The notes beneath the pieces are model-generated. The model did not search any database and was not told the origin of the DNA. It saw nothing but the letters and a program-made list of their open reading frames with translations. Positions 1 to 12,734 of a stretch of DNA of 64,000 nt are shown here, in pieces. Made by a program: the position numbers and the translations under genes. The stretch lies in NCBI GenBank assembly GCA_029379385.1, contig CM055608.1, positions 18,660,350-18,724,349 on the forward strand, in the 5' to 3' direction. Each line of letters starts with the position of its first letter. The first letter of the stretch is position 1. The stretch comes from Quillaja saponaria. Taxonomy: Eukaryota; Streptophyta; Magnoliopsida; Fabales; Quillajaceae.

Positions 1-480
1 TTCTACATGCTCCTCTGCTAATTTCAAACTTCAACTTTCAAATTTGATTTCCTTGAAAGAGAGAAAGATCTAAACTTTCATTCCCTTTCTTCTCTGTTAG
101 CTTAATCATCAAAGCTCTAAACTTTCTTCTTCTTTTTCTTTCTAAGAGCTTTGTATTTGAGTGTTGAGTCATGATGTGAAATCATACCCTTACTTTATGC
201 AAAAAATAGTGAGAGAGAAATTAGAGCTTAGAATTAAGTTCGGAACATTTGTAATCAGGTTAAGTTCTGAGGAACTTGTATAGGCTGTTAAGCCATACAA
301 TTAAGTGGTTGTAAAGGTTTTGCTGAGCATTGTAAGTTAAGCTATTAATGGATTGAATTCTCGAGTAGAGCTTGAGCAGTGGACATAACCAAATGATTCG
401 GTATACTACTATAAATCTCTGTGCAACTCTCTTTAATTTTGCTTAAGGCTTATTTCATTTTCTGTGTTTTATACAAAATA
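1..480 (+). mobile_element. Copia-like LTR 3' portion (fragment)
   Basis: No coding capacity is visible. The stretch around 355-430 (a run with GAGCAGTGGACATAACC and then ACTACTATAAATCTCTGTG) resembles the downstream part of Ty1/copia (SIRE/Maximus-type) LTRs as I remember them, where a short G-rich segment is followed by an ACTATAAA-CTCTGTG block. The 5' end of the LTR would lie outside the window. The call rests on remembered similarity only; it could be another LTR type. Confidence 0.35.
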
Positions 481-484
481 GGTT

Positions 485-488
<4 letters not shown>

Positions 489-515
<27 letters not shown>
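489..515. repeat. Poly-T tract
   Basis: Uninterrupted run of about 27 T at the end of the copia-like fragment. The following stretch (516-971) has no gene I can support; it is A+T-rich with only a short chance ORF. Confidence 0.9.
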
Positions 516-971
516 GGCAAAAACTATTCACTCATCCTCTAGTTTTGCCTTTTAGGCCAACAATTGGTAATGGAGAAGGACACAATATTATTTTTTTCAG
601 AAATATTTTCAACAAAACATTATGATAAGGTCAAATGGCAGACCCAAGTACCATACTTGATGATGGTCTATCTATTTCAAGGCATTCTTTATTTAATGGT
701 CAAAGTTTTGGTTATTGAAAAATCTATATGAGTACATGTGTACAAACTATTGATTTTGATATGTGGAATGTATTACATCTTATGGTTATTTGCTTAAGAA
801 AATAGAAAATGATGTCAATGTTACCCAAAGAAAGAATTAAGTGTACTGAGGAAGAAAAGGAAAAGGCTCTATTAAACATAATAGCTATGAATTTGCTTTT
901 ATATTCTTGAGATGCAAATGAGTTTAATAGATGTTCAGGATGTGCCCTGGTTGTGAAATTTGACACAAATT

Positions 972-2038
972 TGTCATACCCTTATATGAAGGCATGACTG
1001 GCTAGAGGAATGAATACCTAAACCCTTATAACCATCACTTCATATCAACTAAACACATGACAACGGTACACAAAGAGGAGCTCTGCTCCAATCATGTCAT
1101 GTACAACAATAATTAAACTATTAGATAACAAAAAACATGACAACATAGCCCTAATATGACTGCAAATATCATCCTATAGCTTCAAGTGTGCGATCCTAAA
1201 AGTATACCTTGCTATATTGCAAACGGTAAGTCACGAAGCTCTCGAAGACGAACGCTAACCTCCCGATACTTAAAAAAAAAAAAAAAACAACAAATGAAGA
1301 GTAAGTCATAAAGACTCAGTGAGCGAAAATGTACCCTAAGGTTACTATCATCAACCAAAGCATAAAGAAGATACATAAAGTAAGTAATTTCAATATAACA
1401 TGAATTCTACAATAAATTAATTTCACACGTACATAAATATGACAACCTAAAATTAATTAGACCATTTTCTAGAATACATTGTACAACAAAGAAATCAATA
1501 TTCAAATCACTCAAAGCAGACAAAGGGCCAATTCAAGTAACTCAGCCCTGCATAATAAATATCCTCCTACTAAGCAGTTTTGCGTCAGCACAACAACATA
1601 TCCTCCGTCCATACCCACTCCACCAACGTTGAGCACTCAATCATTTCAAATCACTTATCAAATCAGAATATCTCATAATATCCTAGGTGCACCTGGATTC
1701 TATTTCGGAAGTAATAGCTATTTTGGAGAAAAATTCACTTCATTAGCCCTTATCAAATATAAACAATTTCACACATCAACATAATTCAAGTAACTCAAAT
1801 TAAGCATTATATATTCCAATAGACCACTAAATATAAACAACTTTACTCAATTACACATAAACAATTTCACATATTTATCTAGCAACCAAAGAGCATGTAA
1901 TCCATTTACAAAGCTTAAGGATTCGGTTTATCATTACGTCTAGCGTTTATATATTATTCATAATTCATATGTTACGATCCTGAGATAAAAGTCATAAATT
2001 CATATGTTACGATAATCATTCATAATTATTCTACAATT

Positions 2039-2084
<46 letters not shown>

Positions 2085-3538
2085 CCTAATTAGCTATTTA
2101 GTAAATAAAACCTATATAAATTAATTCCTATGGATATATAACATTCAATTCCTCTTAAGCATTTTATCAATTATCTAGTATGCATAGTTAGTCCTAGTTC
2201 ATATGTATGAGTTCATATACATATATACCTCCTAATATAATCAACATAATCTTATAAGTCTTTATATTACACATGTTCTACTTATTGAATTAAGCTTAAT
2301 TAAAGTACCTAAGGTTAATCAAAAGTTTAAACTATCCATTCCCATCATGAAAATAATTAAATTCTAAATTACTATTTTCTAATTCATATGATAATCATTT
2401 CCATTCCTTGTTTTGTTTAACTTTTACTCACACTTCAAATTAAATCCATCTAATCCTTAACTCACTAACTATCAAAAATCCAATATACATATAACAATTA
2501 AATTAGTGGAACATCCAAGTGCTATACTCGGCTACCTAAATTAAGTGTATATAACAATTTCTTACCCTTACAACCTCACCACTGGCTGACGAAGAGACAT
2601 AAACTTAAAGTAAGGAAATCAGCCTAGAACAGGGTTGTTATCATCCAAAAATAAAAAACTCCCCCTTTTAGTAAAGCATCATCAAACTCTCTAAGCAAGA
2701 CACACACAAGCACTTGGCTGTTGCATATTAAAGGAGGTTGTCATGGTTTTTGAGAGAAGGAAAGGAGGCTGTTACAAGAACAAAGTTTACCTTATAACCC
2801 AGCTAAAATAAGGCAACCATAAGTTGATGACACAAGTTGCCTTTCAATTACAACACCCTACATACAGCTAACCAAAACTTAGTTTACACCAAGAAAATAA
2901 AGATACATGCCAAGAAAAAGACTTAACCTCACGTTCATCAAGGAATTACTATAAAACAAAGCCACTAAAACACTCCTATGGTTGCAACAAGGTAAAATTT
3001 TTTAAGCTGGAAAAGAAAAGACTAACGACAAGGCAAAGAAAAGCAATCACTTGCTTTAGAGGAGATCAACACAAGTTGCTACAATGATTTCACATGTTAG
3101 TTTTAAGGGAAACAAAAATAGGGGAGAAGGATGATGTATGGTTGTGGTAAGGAATGAAAAGCAAAGGAAGGAACTGCAATAATAAGGGGTAAATGAAAGA
3201 AAAAAATAAAGGCTAAAATAATTAAGACAAAAATCGGAAAAGTAAAGTCTAAGTCATACTTTCAAATTTGTGGTTATAATTTATTCATAGTTATAGGGGT
3301 GTATATATATATATCACCATTACTTCCTAATTAATTTTTAATCACACACTTGTTTTACCTATCTATAACACTACAAAAATTAATTCTTGCAATACATGTA
3401 TATGTATATACATATATACAAGTATTCATTTTTTTAAACAACTTTTTTTTCCTTTTTTGTATAAAATTGTATTCACATAGTCATGAAAATTTTCGTACAA
3501 ACATTCTAGAGTGCACGTTAAAATATCGGGTTATAATA
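972..3538 (-). mobile_element. Repeat family C, copy 1 (probable gypsy LTR)
   Basis: Begins TGTCATACCC and ends near GGGTTATAATA. It aligns by eye with 14700-17748 and with 60500-63925: shared blocks include the GAAGGCATGACTGG opening, a block with AAAGACTCAGTGAG, a central TA microsatellite, and the TATCGGGTTATAA end. On the minus strand the end would read TGTTATAACC, preceded by a purine-rich tract at 3539-3550, which is what a 3' LTR with its polypurine tract looks like. No protein is encoded. The ends (TGT...ACA type) are inferred from the three copies, and the length (about 2.6 kb) is shorter than the other two copies. Confidence 0.5.
2041..2081. repeat. (TA)n microsatellite
   Basis: About 40 bp of alternating T and A inside repeat C copy 1. 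The other two C copies carry TA runs in the corresponding part, so the microsatellite is part of the family. Confidence 0.95.
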
Positions 3539-3550
3539 ATCTCCCCTTTT
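3539..3550 (-). other. Candidate polypurine tract
   Basis: Minus strand reads AAAAGGGGAGAT directly before the TGTTATAACC-like start of repeat C. Position and composition fit the second-strand primer site next to a 3' LTR. In Tekay/Del-type gypsy elements, as I recall them, a similar GACGAATTTCTTTTAAGGGG block ends pol; the same block is recognisable here at about 3550-3572. Confidence 0.5.
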
Positions 3551-3718
3551 AAAAGAAATTCGTCCTGAATTTTTAACAACAAAGGATATGGATAAAATGT
3601 TTATTTAATTCTATCAAATAGACACTGATTTTGTTTCTTTATCGAAATTTTGAATTCCTATGTGACTTTGATTTTTGATCGAAGTTCTTGTTTACGAGAG
3701 TATAAAAGAAGATGTATT

Positions 3719-5110
3719 CTAAGGATTAAATAATATTTTAACACTTATTGAATAAGCAAATAATCTACTTGACATGGTAGTAGTTGTAGCCTGAACATCC
3801 TGCATAGTCAAAGCATGTATACGGGCTCGACCCCTACCAACAGTCGACCCACCTCTAGAAAAGTTATTACGATCCCCTTGAGATCTAGCAGGAGTGACAG
3901 GCAATAGGGGTCCACCCAACACTGAGTGAGATGTTAAAGCGGGAGTAAATTGTCTAATCACCATCTGACAATTTCGAATATAGTGGTCCAGAGCACCATA
4001 GTTAAAACATGCAATAGATTCCTTCCAGAACTACCCTAGATGTTTGTTACCGCAAATAGGGCAAATAGAAATTTTGAAAGCTTGAGGACCACTAGATGAT
4101 ACAGTTTGTGATTAACTTCCAAAACCTTGTCTTATCTGACTTCTGTTTGACTGAAATCCTCATGAAATAAGTCATGTCCTAAAGCAAATTCATCTTCAGG
4201 CCTTCAGAAACCACCTAATCTAGAAGTGGAAGGATTTCTTATCTCACCTTCTTGTGACTTTCTTGTTCTACTTGTCTTTTTGAAAGCCGGTCCTCCAATT
4301 GATAGGCTGCATCCAAGGCTTGAATATATATGGTAGTGTCATTTACGAATATTGACCTGAACAGAGAGTCTTTCAGACCATTAATGAACCTCTTTACTCT
4401 CATATTCTTAGTAGCCACCAAATGTGGAGCAAAACGAGCTGCTACCGACATACCCTCCATCCGAACTAAGCGCTTAAAATCCTGACCATGCTTACCCCTC
4501 AGACTTTCAAGCAAAAAAATGATTAGTAAAGTCCTACTAAACTCCAGCCATGTAAGTGGAGTAGGTTCTGTTTGTCACTGCACTAGTATCTTATACCACT
4601 CATATGTCACATCGTGCAAATGATAACTGACTAGCTTTACCACCCGGACAGGGTCACATCCCAAAGCTACACATAATCTATCAGACTCCTCTAAGAAAGT
4701 TTATGGGTCCTCAGTAAGGTCTACTCCCGAGAATCTCGGTGGTTGCATCTTTCGAAAGCCATGCAACATCATAAATACTCCTCGATCCTACTGAAATGGA
4801 ATTGGAGGATTTACCTCTTGCTGAGGCTAAAAAGGAGGAGTTACAGGAGGCTGTGGCAGAGCCTGATGTTGTTGAGTCAGAATCACAACTAGATCACCTA
4901 CTGTCCTTTGAACTCAGTATAGTCCCTATACAAGCTGTGCTATATTAAGACCAGGGGCTGCTACTTGAACTAGTTCAGCAGCTCTGCCTCTACCTCTACC
5001 ACATCCCCTACAACCTTTACCTTCTACCAGCTGGTACACAGGGACTGGTAGATCCCTGGTCAGAGCCAACATCCTACTGTCTCCCTCGACCCACAACACA
5101 GCACCTACAT
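3719..5110 (-). pseudogene. Ty3/gypsy gag with start of protease, broken
   Basis: Minus-strand remnant of a retrotransposon structural gene. Reading from 5110 down there is a low-complexity N-terminus, then a gag core with ALGCDPVRVVKLVSY, YEWYKIL and the open stretch 4514-4239 with FAPHLVATKNMRVKRFINGL, typical of plant chromovirus gag. Near 3960-4015 is a damaged zinc knuckle (C-FNY-GALDHYIRNC): the second cysteine is replaced by Tyr. The open stretch 3964-3719 (GRGRARIHALTMQDVQA) matches the linker leading into the aspartic protease. Stops and frameshifts interrupt it, and the rest of pol is missing between 3719 and 3575. The gene is preceded by a primer-binding site at 5294-5305. It is certainly non-functional. 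Confidence 0.8.
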
Positions 5111-5293
5111 TGTATAATATCTAAAAAAAATACAAATGAGTTCAATATAAATTTATCATATAAAGCGAAGGATAGTGCGTTAGGCAAATCATAACTTGAA
5201 GTTTTAGAATGAAGTCCATATACGTCCTACTAGGTAATGACCACAAACAAAGGAACAATGTCTGTATTTATAGTCACGAACCTCTAAACTCAA

Positions 5294-5305
5294 GCTCTGA
5301 TACCA
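5294..5305 (-). other. Primer-binding site (initiator Met tRNA type)
   Basis: Minus strand reads TGGTATCAGAGC, the perfect 12-base plant retroelement primer-binding site complementary to the 3' end of initiator methionine tRNA. It lies upstream of the gag remnant and 5 bp from a TGAATTACA edge taken as the LTR boundary. Confidence 0.85.
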
Positions 5306-5310
5306 AAGAT

Positions 5311-6418
5311 TGAATTACATTGTAACCAAGCAATGAAAGATTTGATCAATGTATTTTAAGTTCGCTTCTACTTGGGTGGTCATAACACTTGCTAGATGTT
5401 AATTTTGATATAGAAATGTAAATTGGTTAGTTTAGAGAAACCAAGGTTGAATTAAAAGAAGTTTTAATTTAATCATTCTTCTTAGAAAACTTTCAATTAC
5501 ATTGATTGCCAATGTATAAGATGACCTAATGGGTTATAAATTTTAATTAATTTTAATTATAGATCTTGAAGGATTAATTGATGATTTGGATTTAATTATA
5601 AGTTCCAAATTTATCAGGGTATTTTAGTAATTTATTGGAAGTGTTTATTTTAAATATTTTATTTAAAATAAGTGATTTAATTAAATTAGTTAAATTATTT
5701 TATTGAAAGTTAAGAAAAGACCTAGTAAGAATCCTAATTGGGTTTGGGCTACTAGGAGTTTAAAAGCCTTAGTAGGAATCATAATTGGATTTAAGCTCAA
5801 CTAGAATCCTAATTAGGAGTAGGATTCAATTAGAGCTAACCCTAGCACCCAAGGCACTAGGGTAGTTGGCCACCCCTAGTATTTATGCTAGAGAATTCGG
5901 CCTAGAGGAAAGAGGAGAAAGATACAAGAATAAGGCCCCTTTGTATTTGAAAGCAAGAAGAGTTCTTGCTCAAACAACTCACCATAACCGAGTTTCTCTT
6001 CCTCCAAAACAAAGGTCTTTTGCTTGCATCAAGATCCTTATCCTCCATTAGAGATTCAACTAAATGGGAGCTAGCATGTATCCTAAAGGTTGCATCTTCA
6101 CCCCTTTGAATTTAAGAAAGGTTTGTGAAACTTTTCTTAAAAGGTTCTTAATCTAATTAATTGTGTGGAATTGGATAGGTTGCTAATACATTAGTTGGAT
6201 TTTTGCATCTTTTGTTAGGAGCAACATTTTTTGGAATCAAGTAGGAGGCTACAAGCATTCTTGCTAAACAACTAAAGAAAATTTCAAGGGTTAGTATTCT
6301 AATCTTAGCTTCCAATTAAATGTATGATTAATTGATTCACCTACAGTTCCTGTTGTATGAAAACTTCAATTTACTCTGTTGTGTAGCATGTAATGCACCA
6401 TACCCAAATTTTCTAACA
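5311..6418 (-). mobile_element. Repeat family B, copy 1 (5' LTR candidate)
   Basis: About 1.1 kb. On the minus strand it begins TGTTAGAAAATTTGGG and ends GTAATTCA, followed after 5 bp by the primer-binding site, so position and TG...CA ends fit a 5' LTR of the minus-strand gag remnant. Related copies lie at 9650-10205, 11043-12195, 12215-12660 and 17959-18960, sharing blocks such as AAGAAGAGTTCTTG and GGAGCTAGCATGTATCC. The ORF at 5866-6051 is chance. Confidence 0.5.
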
Positions 6419-6448
6419 ATATAAACTCCATTGGCCTGAAAAACAACC

Positions 6449-7960
6449 AAAAGGAGAAGGGGGAGGGTGAATTGGTTGTTTAAAACTTTTTGCACAAAGA
6501 TAAACAAGTTCAATATATTTAAAATTGAGTTTCAGAACTTGCTTAAATTAGTAAAAAACTAGTGGAAAACAGTAAGTACATCTTATAATAATAAATCATA
6601 GACTATATGCAAAGCTGTAAATCACTTGACCAATTTATTCAAATAACAAAACATAGTATAAATACTTTAATTTAAATAAAGTTTTAAAACAAGCAGAGAC
6701 TATATCAAATCAAAATTTTGATAAAATCTTGCTAGAAAGCTATCAGTTTCAACTTATTATTATCGTTTAATAAACTATGTTAAATTCAACTTATTATTAT
6801 CGTTTAATAAACTTTGTCAAAGACTTGCATAAATAATTAAATAAAAAATTGAAAGACAGTGCAAGAATATAATGAGAGAATTAGTATACAAGCAATTATA
6901 CTGGCTCGGCCATTAACTATGCCTACGTTCAATCGTCCAAGTTCACTCATGGGGAAATTTCACTAATTTTGTTGTACTCTTACAAATAGTGGAATGAGAG
7001 CAACTCTCTCAAGATTTAGGATTTTCACTCGACCTAAGTGATACCTTCCCTACTTTAATTCTTCACTCAACCTAGGAGATACTTTCTCCTTACAACTTTA
7101 TGTTTTCTCTGAACCTAGAAGATACCTTTCCCTTTTTCGTTCTCTCAGGTTTAAAAGAAGAGTACAAGACTCTTTTACAACATAGGCTCAAAGAGTGATC
7201 ATCTTAATATGATAGATAATTAAGGTTTTTGGCTCTAAGAGTGATACAAGATTTTGAAGGTTAGAAAAACAGATTGCTTGACACTTTTTTATTCAACTCT
7301 CTTTAATTCGATATCTTCTTTCCTTGCCTTAATTCTCTTTATATAGATCTTGAAATTTTGACCATTGGAGTGTAATCCTTGTGAGTTTAGGCCTTCCTCC
7401 TTGATTAAAGACTTGTGACGGTCTTGTAATCTTGAGAAGATTTTCTAGCCATTTATTGTCCATAAATTAATGTTTGATCAGGATATGAAATCTTCTTGGT
7501 TGATAATCTAGGCCTCGCAGCATTTCTCAAATGTCTGCTCTTGCATTGATTTGATTTGGCTTCAAGTAAAGTTCTACTTTCTATTTTTAGACTTCACAAC
7601 TCCACTCTCAGTTTCTTGTGTGTCATAAGTAGTTTTGTACATTGTGGAAGTAGTTTTACGAACATCTAGTAAAAATACGACACAAGAAAAATATACTTTG
7701 TCCAAGTATAATCATTTGTACACAACTAGTATAATCATTAATACCTGTACTAATTTCCATATAGAGTAGTAATAATATTTCTCAAAATATTTTCAATTTA
7801 AGTCTAGTTGACTTAATTTAAAACTCAATCAATATTTAGGAGAAATAATAAATACTCGTCTCCATAATTCAAGCATTTGTGCATTTAGGAATATATCCAA
7901 AAAGGTAAGTTGACTCCATTTTGAAATCAACATCAATTAAGGAAAGAGGTATATTCACAC
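6449..7960 (+). mobile_element. LTR-like block after a polypurine tract (repeat D)
   Basis: AAAAGGAGAAGGGGGAGGG at 6449-6467 is followed by TGAATTGG, which looks like a polypurine tract and the start of a 3' LTR on the plus strand. Downstream (6890-7180) is a block with CTGGCTCGGCCATTAACTATG, similar to a recurrent motif I remember from copia-type plant repeats, then three CACTCGACCTA/AACCTAG-type units. No coding sequence. The right boundary is a guess. Confidence 0.4.
6748..6813. repeat. 29-bp direct repeat, two units
   Basis: The 29 bases starting TTCAACTTATTATTATCG occur exactly at 6748-6776 and 6785-6813 (period 37). It lies inside repeat D. Confidence 0.9.
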
Positions 7961-8820
7961 AATTAATTTATCAAAAAAGGAAAGTATCGATTATGATAAT
8001 AATTAGCATAAAGGCTAATTTTCATAAATCACACATACTAGGTCAGAGATAAATTCAAGGCTTACCAAAAATTTCTTACTGAAATAATGGTAGGTTTATG
8101 CCAATGACTTTTAGGAAACATTCTTAATTTAATTTTGAGTATTTATAGATATTAAATCAACCATAAATAGTTGTCTTAAATCATGAAACCTTTTTGAAAT
8201 TAAATAAAAGATATTTTCATAAATCATGCACTGTCATCAAATCAATATCGAAAATAATATAATAAGAATAAACCATGAGATTAAATTAAAAGTCACAAGT
8301 ATATCACCAGCTTGAATAGTAATCAATAGAGCATGTGAAAAACAATATCAATCATTAGGACTTAGCATGACATAGGCAACTTATAGCTTCATAACTAAGC
8401 ATGATATGAATAAAGATAAGTTTGTGACCACAATTATTATCATCAAAATTATAAGGTATAGCCTTGGAACTAACAACTCTTTCCTGAAAAATGAAAGGAA
8501 ATATTACAAAGGGCAAGGGAAAAATGGTTTTGGTGGTTAAGAACTGAATGCCTCCTATTGTAGCTAGTACTAACATCGACCCAAGAAAAATTAGGTATCA
8601 AATTAAGGCAAAATGATTTTTTTACTTGCAAGTGTGTCTAATACGCAAGGATAAAGATTAGATGAACTCGCCCAGCTACTTGTATTAATTGACTTTGAAT
8701 CACTTGATGTCTTCAACTGAGTATTTTATAATCGATTGACAAACAACTTAAATTAAAAAATAAATAAATATTAAAATATTGAAAAAAATAAATCTTTTTT
8801 CCAACTACATTTGCTTTTGT
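7961..8820. other. A+T-rich stretch without a gene
   Basis: No ORF with recognisable similarity, no clear terminal repeats. The minus-strand ORF at 8355-8576 (73 codons) looks like chance. Confidence 0.6.
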
Positions 8821-9648
8821 TTGTATCAGTATCCAAGAGTCAAACAATAGTTGGTTGTAATATCACATTCACTTATATTAATGCATGACATTATATTATT
8901 TATGCATTCTTTAATTATACGTTTAAATGAGATTTGCTATAACCATTTTAAAGTCCCTAAAATAATGATTGTGCATGCATGATTATTATGTTGATAATAA
9001 TTGTGAGACGTGTCATACATATAGTACTATTCTGAAATATTCCTAGTCAATGAATCATCAAGAATAGGGATATTGATGATTCTTTGAGACTAGCATATTT
9101 TATATTGTTCTCTTATAAAGCGAGTAGTGATTTTATAACAACAAGCATGGTGATACATTGATAGACAAATGGGTGCTTATTAGTTGAACAACAACACTGA
9201 ATTAACCCACACTAAGAAACCATTTGGAGTCTTTACTCAAGTATCAATGGAAGTTCTCAAAGTGTTGGTGGTGTGAGTGATCATTTAACTTAAGATCATC
9301 TTATTACCTTATATGTGAATCTACATATTTTAATGTCAGTTCACTTATCTTGTTAAAAGGATAGTACATAGGTGTTTGTTGGAAATGTAATGAAGCATAT
9401 GAAGTTGTTGAATACTAGAAAAAGAATTCATCATCCTAAGTAAAGAGGATGAATATCCCATGGCCTCTTAAGACAATCATGTCTTGTTTCAAGAATCTTT
9501 ACAAAGTGAAAGATATTAAGAAAAGTGTTTTCTTGAACCTCTTTGAGGAAGAAAATGTAGACTTGGTTTTAAATACTAATGGAGTTAGACAAAGTTAGGG
9601 TTGACACTAGAATCTATGCCCTATGTCTAATTTAAGATATGTACAATG
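8821..9648 (+). repeat. Repeat family A, copy 1
   Basis: Begins near GTATCCAAGAGTCAA and runs to ACAATGAAAGGAT. It shares many blocks with 10206-11042: TAGTTGGTTGTAAT, ATGGGTGCTTGTTAG-like, TCAATGGAAGTTCT, CATCCCATGGCCTC, CTTTGCAAAGTGAAAGA-like and AGGGTTGACACTAGAAT. Non-coding in all frames. Its sharp junction with a B copy at 9649 recurs at 11042 and 17958, so A and B form a composite unit. Confidence 0.75.
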
Positions 9649-9649
9649 A

Positions 9650-10205
9650 AAGGATTGAATTACACAGCAACCAAGTACTGAAAGGTTATATCAATGATCT
9701 TAACTTCGCTTTACTTGGGTGATCATAATACATTGTCAAATTTCAATCTTGATCTATAAATATAAGTTGGTTGGTTTGAGAAAACCAAGGTTGAATTAAA
9801 AGAGTTTTAATTTAACTATTCTTCTTAGGAAGTATCCAATTACAATTATTGTCAATGCATGAGAAAACGTAGCTAATGGTATACTCACTTGAATTGATGT
9901 AGGTTCTATACCTAGAAGGATTAATGGATACTTGTAGTTAATAGTTATGTTTGAAGTACATGAGGGTATACTTGTAATTTGTTACATATATGTTGTAAGA
10001 CTAGTTTTTCTGGAAAGTCAAGAAAAGGACCTAGTGAGAATGCTAATTGGATTTGGGTCACTAGGAGTCTGAAAGGCCCTCTAATCTTAATATGATTATA
10101 GATTACTAAAGAGATCTTAGGCTTTCAGCTTTAAGCTTTGGGCTTTAGGCTTAATTGGAATCGAACACATTGATATAATTATGCTTAACCCTAGCTGTAT
10201 CGGAT
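9650..10205 (+). repeat. Repeat family B, copy 2 (3'-truncated)
   Basis: Starts TGAATTACACAGCAACCAAG exactly at the A/B junction and ends at CCCTAGCTGTATCGGATA, where the next A copy begins with TGTTAGAATTGG. About half of the roughly 1.1-kb B unit is missing. Confidence 0.7.
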
Positions 10206-11042
10206 ATTGTTAGAATTGGTGTCCAAGAGTCAATCAATAATTGGTTGTAATGACACATTATTTTGTATTTATTGCATGACATTATGTTATTTAGGGATTC
10301 TTTAATTATGAGTTTAAATGAGATTTATTATAACCATGTTTAAAGTTCCTAGAAGAATAATTGTGTATGGATAATTATGATATTGATCATAATTGTGAGA
10401 TATGTTATACATATAGTATTATTATGAATAATTCCTAGTCAATTAATCATTAAGAATAGAGATATTGATGATTTTTTGAGACTAGCATATGTTGTGTCAA
10501 TCTTTTTATGTAGAGAGTAGTGATAACTACAAGTATGGTTATTCTTAAGACATACATATGGGTGCTTGTTAGTTGAACAAGTATACTGAATTAACCTAAC
10601 ATGAGAAACCATTTGAAGTCTTTACTCATGTGTCAATGGAAGTTCTTAAAGTGTTAATGGTGTAAGTGATCCTTTAACTTGAGATCGTCTTATTACCTTA
10701 TATGTGAATCTACATGCTTTGATGTCATTTCACGTGTCTTGTAACAAGAATAATAAATGGGTGTTTGTTGGATATATAGAAGTATATGAAGGTAGATGAA
10801 TGATAGAAAAAAATTCATCAACCTCAGTAAAGTGGATGAATATCCCATGGCCTCTTGCGACAAGTAAGTCTTGTTCTAGAAATTTTCGCAAAGTGAAAGA
10901 GATTAAGAAAAGTGTTTTCTTGAATCTCTTAGAGGAATAAAACATAGACTTGGTTTCAAATACTGATGGATTTAGACAAAGTTAGGGTTGACACTAGAAT
11001 TCATGCCCTATGTCTAACTCAGGATATGTATGGTGAAATGAT
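10206..11042 (+). repeat. Repeat family A, copy 2
   Basis: The best-preserved A copy, about 0.84 kb, starting TGTTAGAATTGGTGTCCAAG and ending GTATGGTGAAATGAT. The TGTTAG start is also seen at 59213. Non-coding. The minus-strand ORF at 10730-10945 is a shadow of the repeat. Confidence 0.75.
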
Positions 11043-12195
11043 TGAATTACACTCCAACCAAGCACTGAAAGGTTTGATCAATGGTCTTAACTTTGCTTCT
11101 ACTTGAATGGTCCTAATACATTGGTAGATGTCAATCTTGATTCATAGATGTAAGTTGGTTGGTTTAAGAAAGCCAATGTTGAATTAGAAGAGTTTTATTT
11201 TAATTGTACTTCTTAGGAAGTATTCAATTACATTTATTGATTGCCATTGAATTGAGAGAACCTAATGGGTACACACTTTAATTGACTTGGGTTAAAAACC
11301 TAGAAGGACTAAAGGATACTTAAAATTAATAGTTAAGTTTCAAACACACGAGGGTAAAAAGATAATTTGTTACAAATACAAGGCAAGACTAGTTTTCTTG
11401 AAAGTCAAGAAAAAGAACCTAGTGAGAATCCTATTTAGATTTTGGCTACTAGGAGTCTAAAAGTCCCATTAGCAATCCTAATATGATTATGGATTTCAAA
11501 ATGAGTTTTGGGCTTTGGGATTTTGTCTTTAGGTTTTAAGCTTTATTGAAATCCAACACTTTGGATCCAAATTAAACCATAACCCTAGCCACTACCTATA
11601 TAAGAATAGCAAAGGAGTTTTTTCGGGCATAACACATGCAACATAAGTGAAAGACAATTCATTCAACAAGAGTAAGTGTTTCAACCAATAAGAGTTTTAA
11701 AGCAAGAAAGAGTTCTTGTCCACTATCTCTTCCATAGTCCAGTTCCTTAGCTTGAAGTAAAAGAGTTATTGCTTCAAGATAATCTTCCTCCATTGAAAAT
11801 TCTATCCAGTGGAAGCTAGCACATATCTAAGGGTAGAATTGAATTCCTTCAACCGATTGAAAAGGTAAACTTTTTTTAAGGATTTTAAATCTGACAATTG
11901 TTTAAACTATTTCATTAGTGGCTATACACTTGAATAACTACTAATCATTGATTAGGTTTTGTATGTTTCATTGGGAGTATAGCTTTTGACGATTCGATCG
12001 AGAAGGAACTCCGAATATCCTGCCTAAACAATCAAACTAGCTACATAAAAAAAATTAAAAAAATTAAAAATTAAAAGGTAATTTGTTAATCATTGTCTTT
12101 TTATATATAATTATTTTATTTGCCATTGTTCTTGGTTTGGGAAATTTTATTATTCCACTGCGTGTGCATACTATGCATGTCCCCTATTCCCTGAT
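11043..12195 (+). repeat. Repeat family B, copy 3 (full length)
   Basis: From TGAATTACACTCCAACC to about CCCTATTCCCTGATA. Around 11595 it contains CTACCTATATAAGAATAG, a good TATA-box-like sequence on the plus strand, so this copy could carry plus-strand promoter activity although the copy next to the gag remnant is placed as a minus-strand LTR. The orientation of the family is therefore unresolved. Confidence 0.65.
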
Positions 12196-12214
12196 ATATA
12201 TATACGTATGGTTA

Positions 12215-12660
12215 AGGAGGATTTCAGCCAACCAAGACTACACAAGCTTGAGAGACAATTAGGCCAATTAGGGTCGTGAGCAAGAAGAGTTCTTGTTCAT
12301 CCTTTCTTCCATAGTCAAATATCAAAGCTTGAAGCAAAGGTGTTCTTACTTCAAAATTGACCTCCTCCATTTCTACTGAAGCAGAAGCTAGCACGTAACA
12401 AAAAGGTGGAATTGATTTCCTTCAACCGATTAGAAAGTGTCATAAACTTTTTTTTTTTTAAGGTTTTAATAAAATCAATTGTGTGTACTTTTACATTAAA
12501 AGCTATACACGTGAATATACTAATTCATTGATCGAATTTGTATGTTTGATTGAGAGTATCTTTTTTAAGAAACCAAGAAGAACAATTAAACTAGTTGCAT
12601 CAAGAAAGCTTCAAAGTGATTAACATTATTCTTTTATCATAATAATTTGTGTCTAGTTAA
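12215..12660 (+). repeat. Repeat family B, partial tail
   Basis: Repeats the second half of the B unit just seen at 11640-12060: GAGCAAGAAGAGTTCTTGTT, AGCAGAAGCTAGCACGTA, CTTCAACCGATTAGAAA and CAATTAAACTAGTTGCATC. Confidence 0.65.
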
Positions 12661-12719
12661 CAATGTCTTGAATTTGCGTCTACATTTGTCTGACGTGGAT
12701 GCTACTTTTTCTTATAGTA
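12661..12719 (-). mobile_element. Possible CACTA terminal fragment
   Basis: Ends TTTTTCTTATAGTA, one base away from the reverse complement of CACTATAAGAAAAA, and is preceded by TTGCGTCTACATTTGTC, like the subterminal motifs next to the CACTATAAG end at 26416-26431. The matching other end was not found. Confidence 0.35.
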
Positions 12720-12734
12720 AATTTTGTACGTATT

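Noticed and set aside
1479..1784. 101-codon plus-strand ORF
   Set aside because: Part of repeat C copy 1; the corresponding part of the other copies is not open in the same frame.
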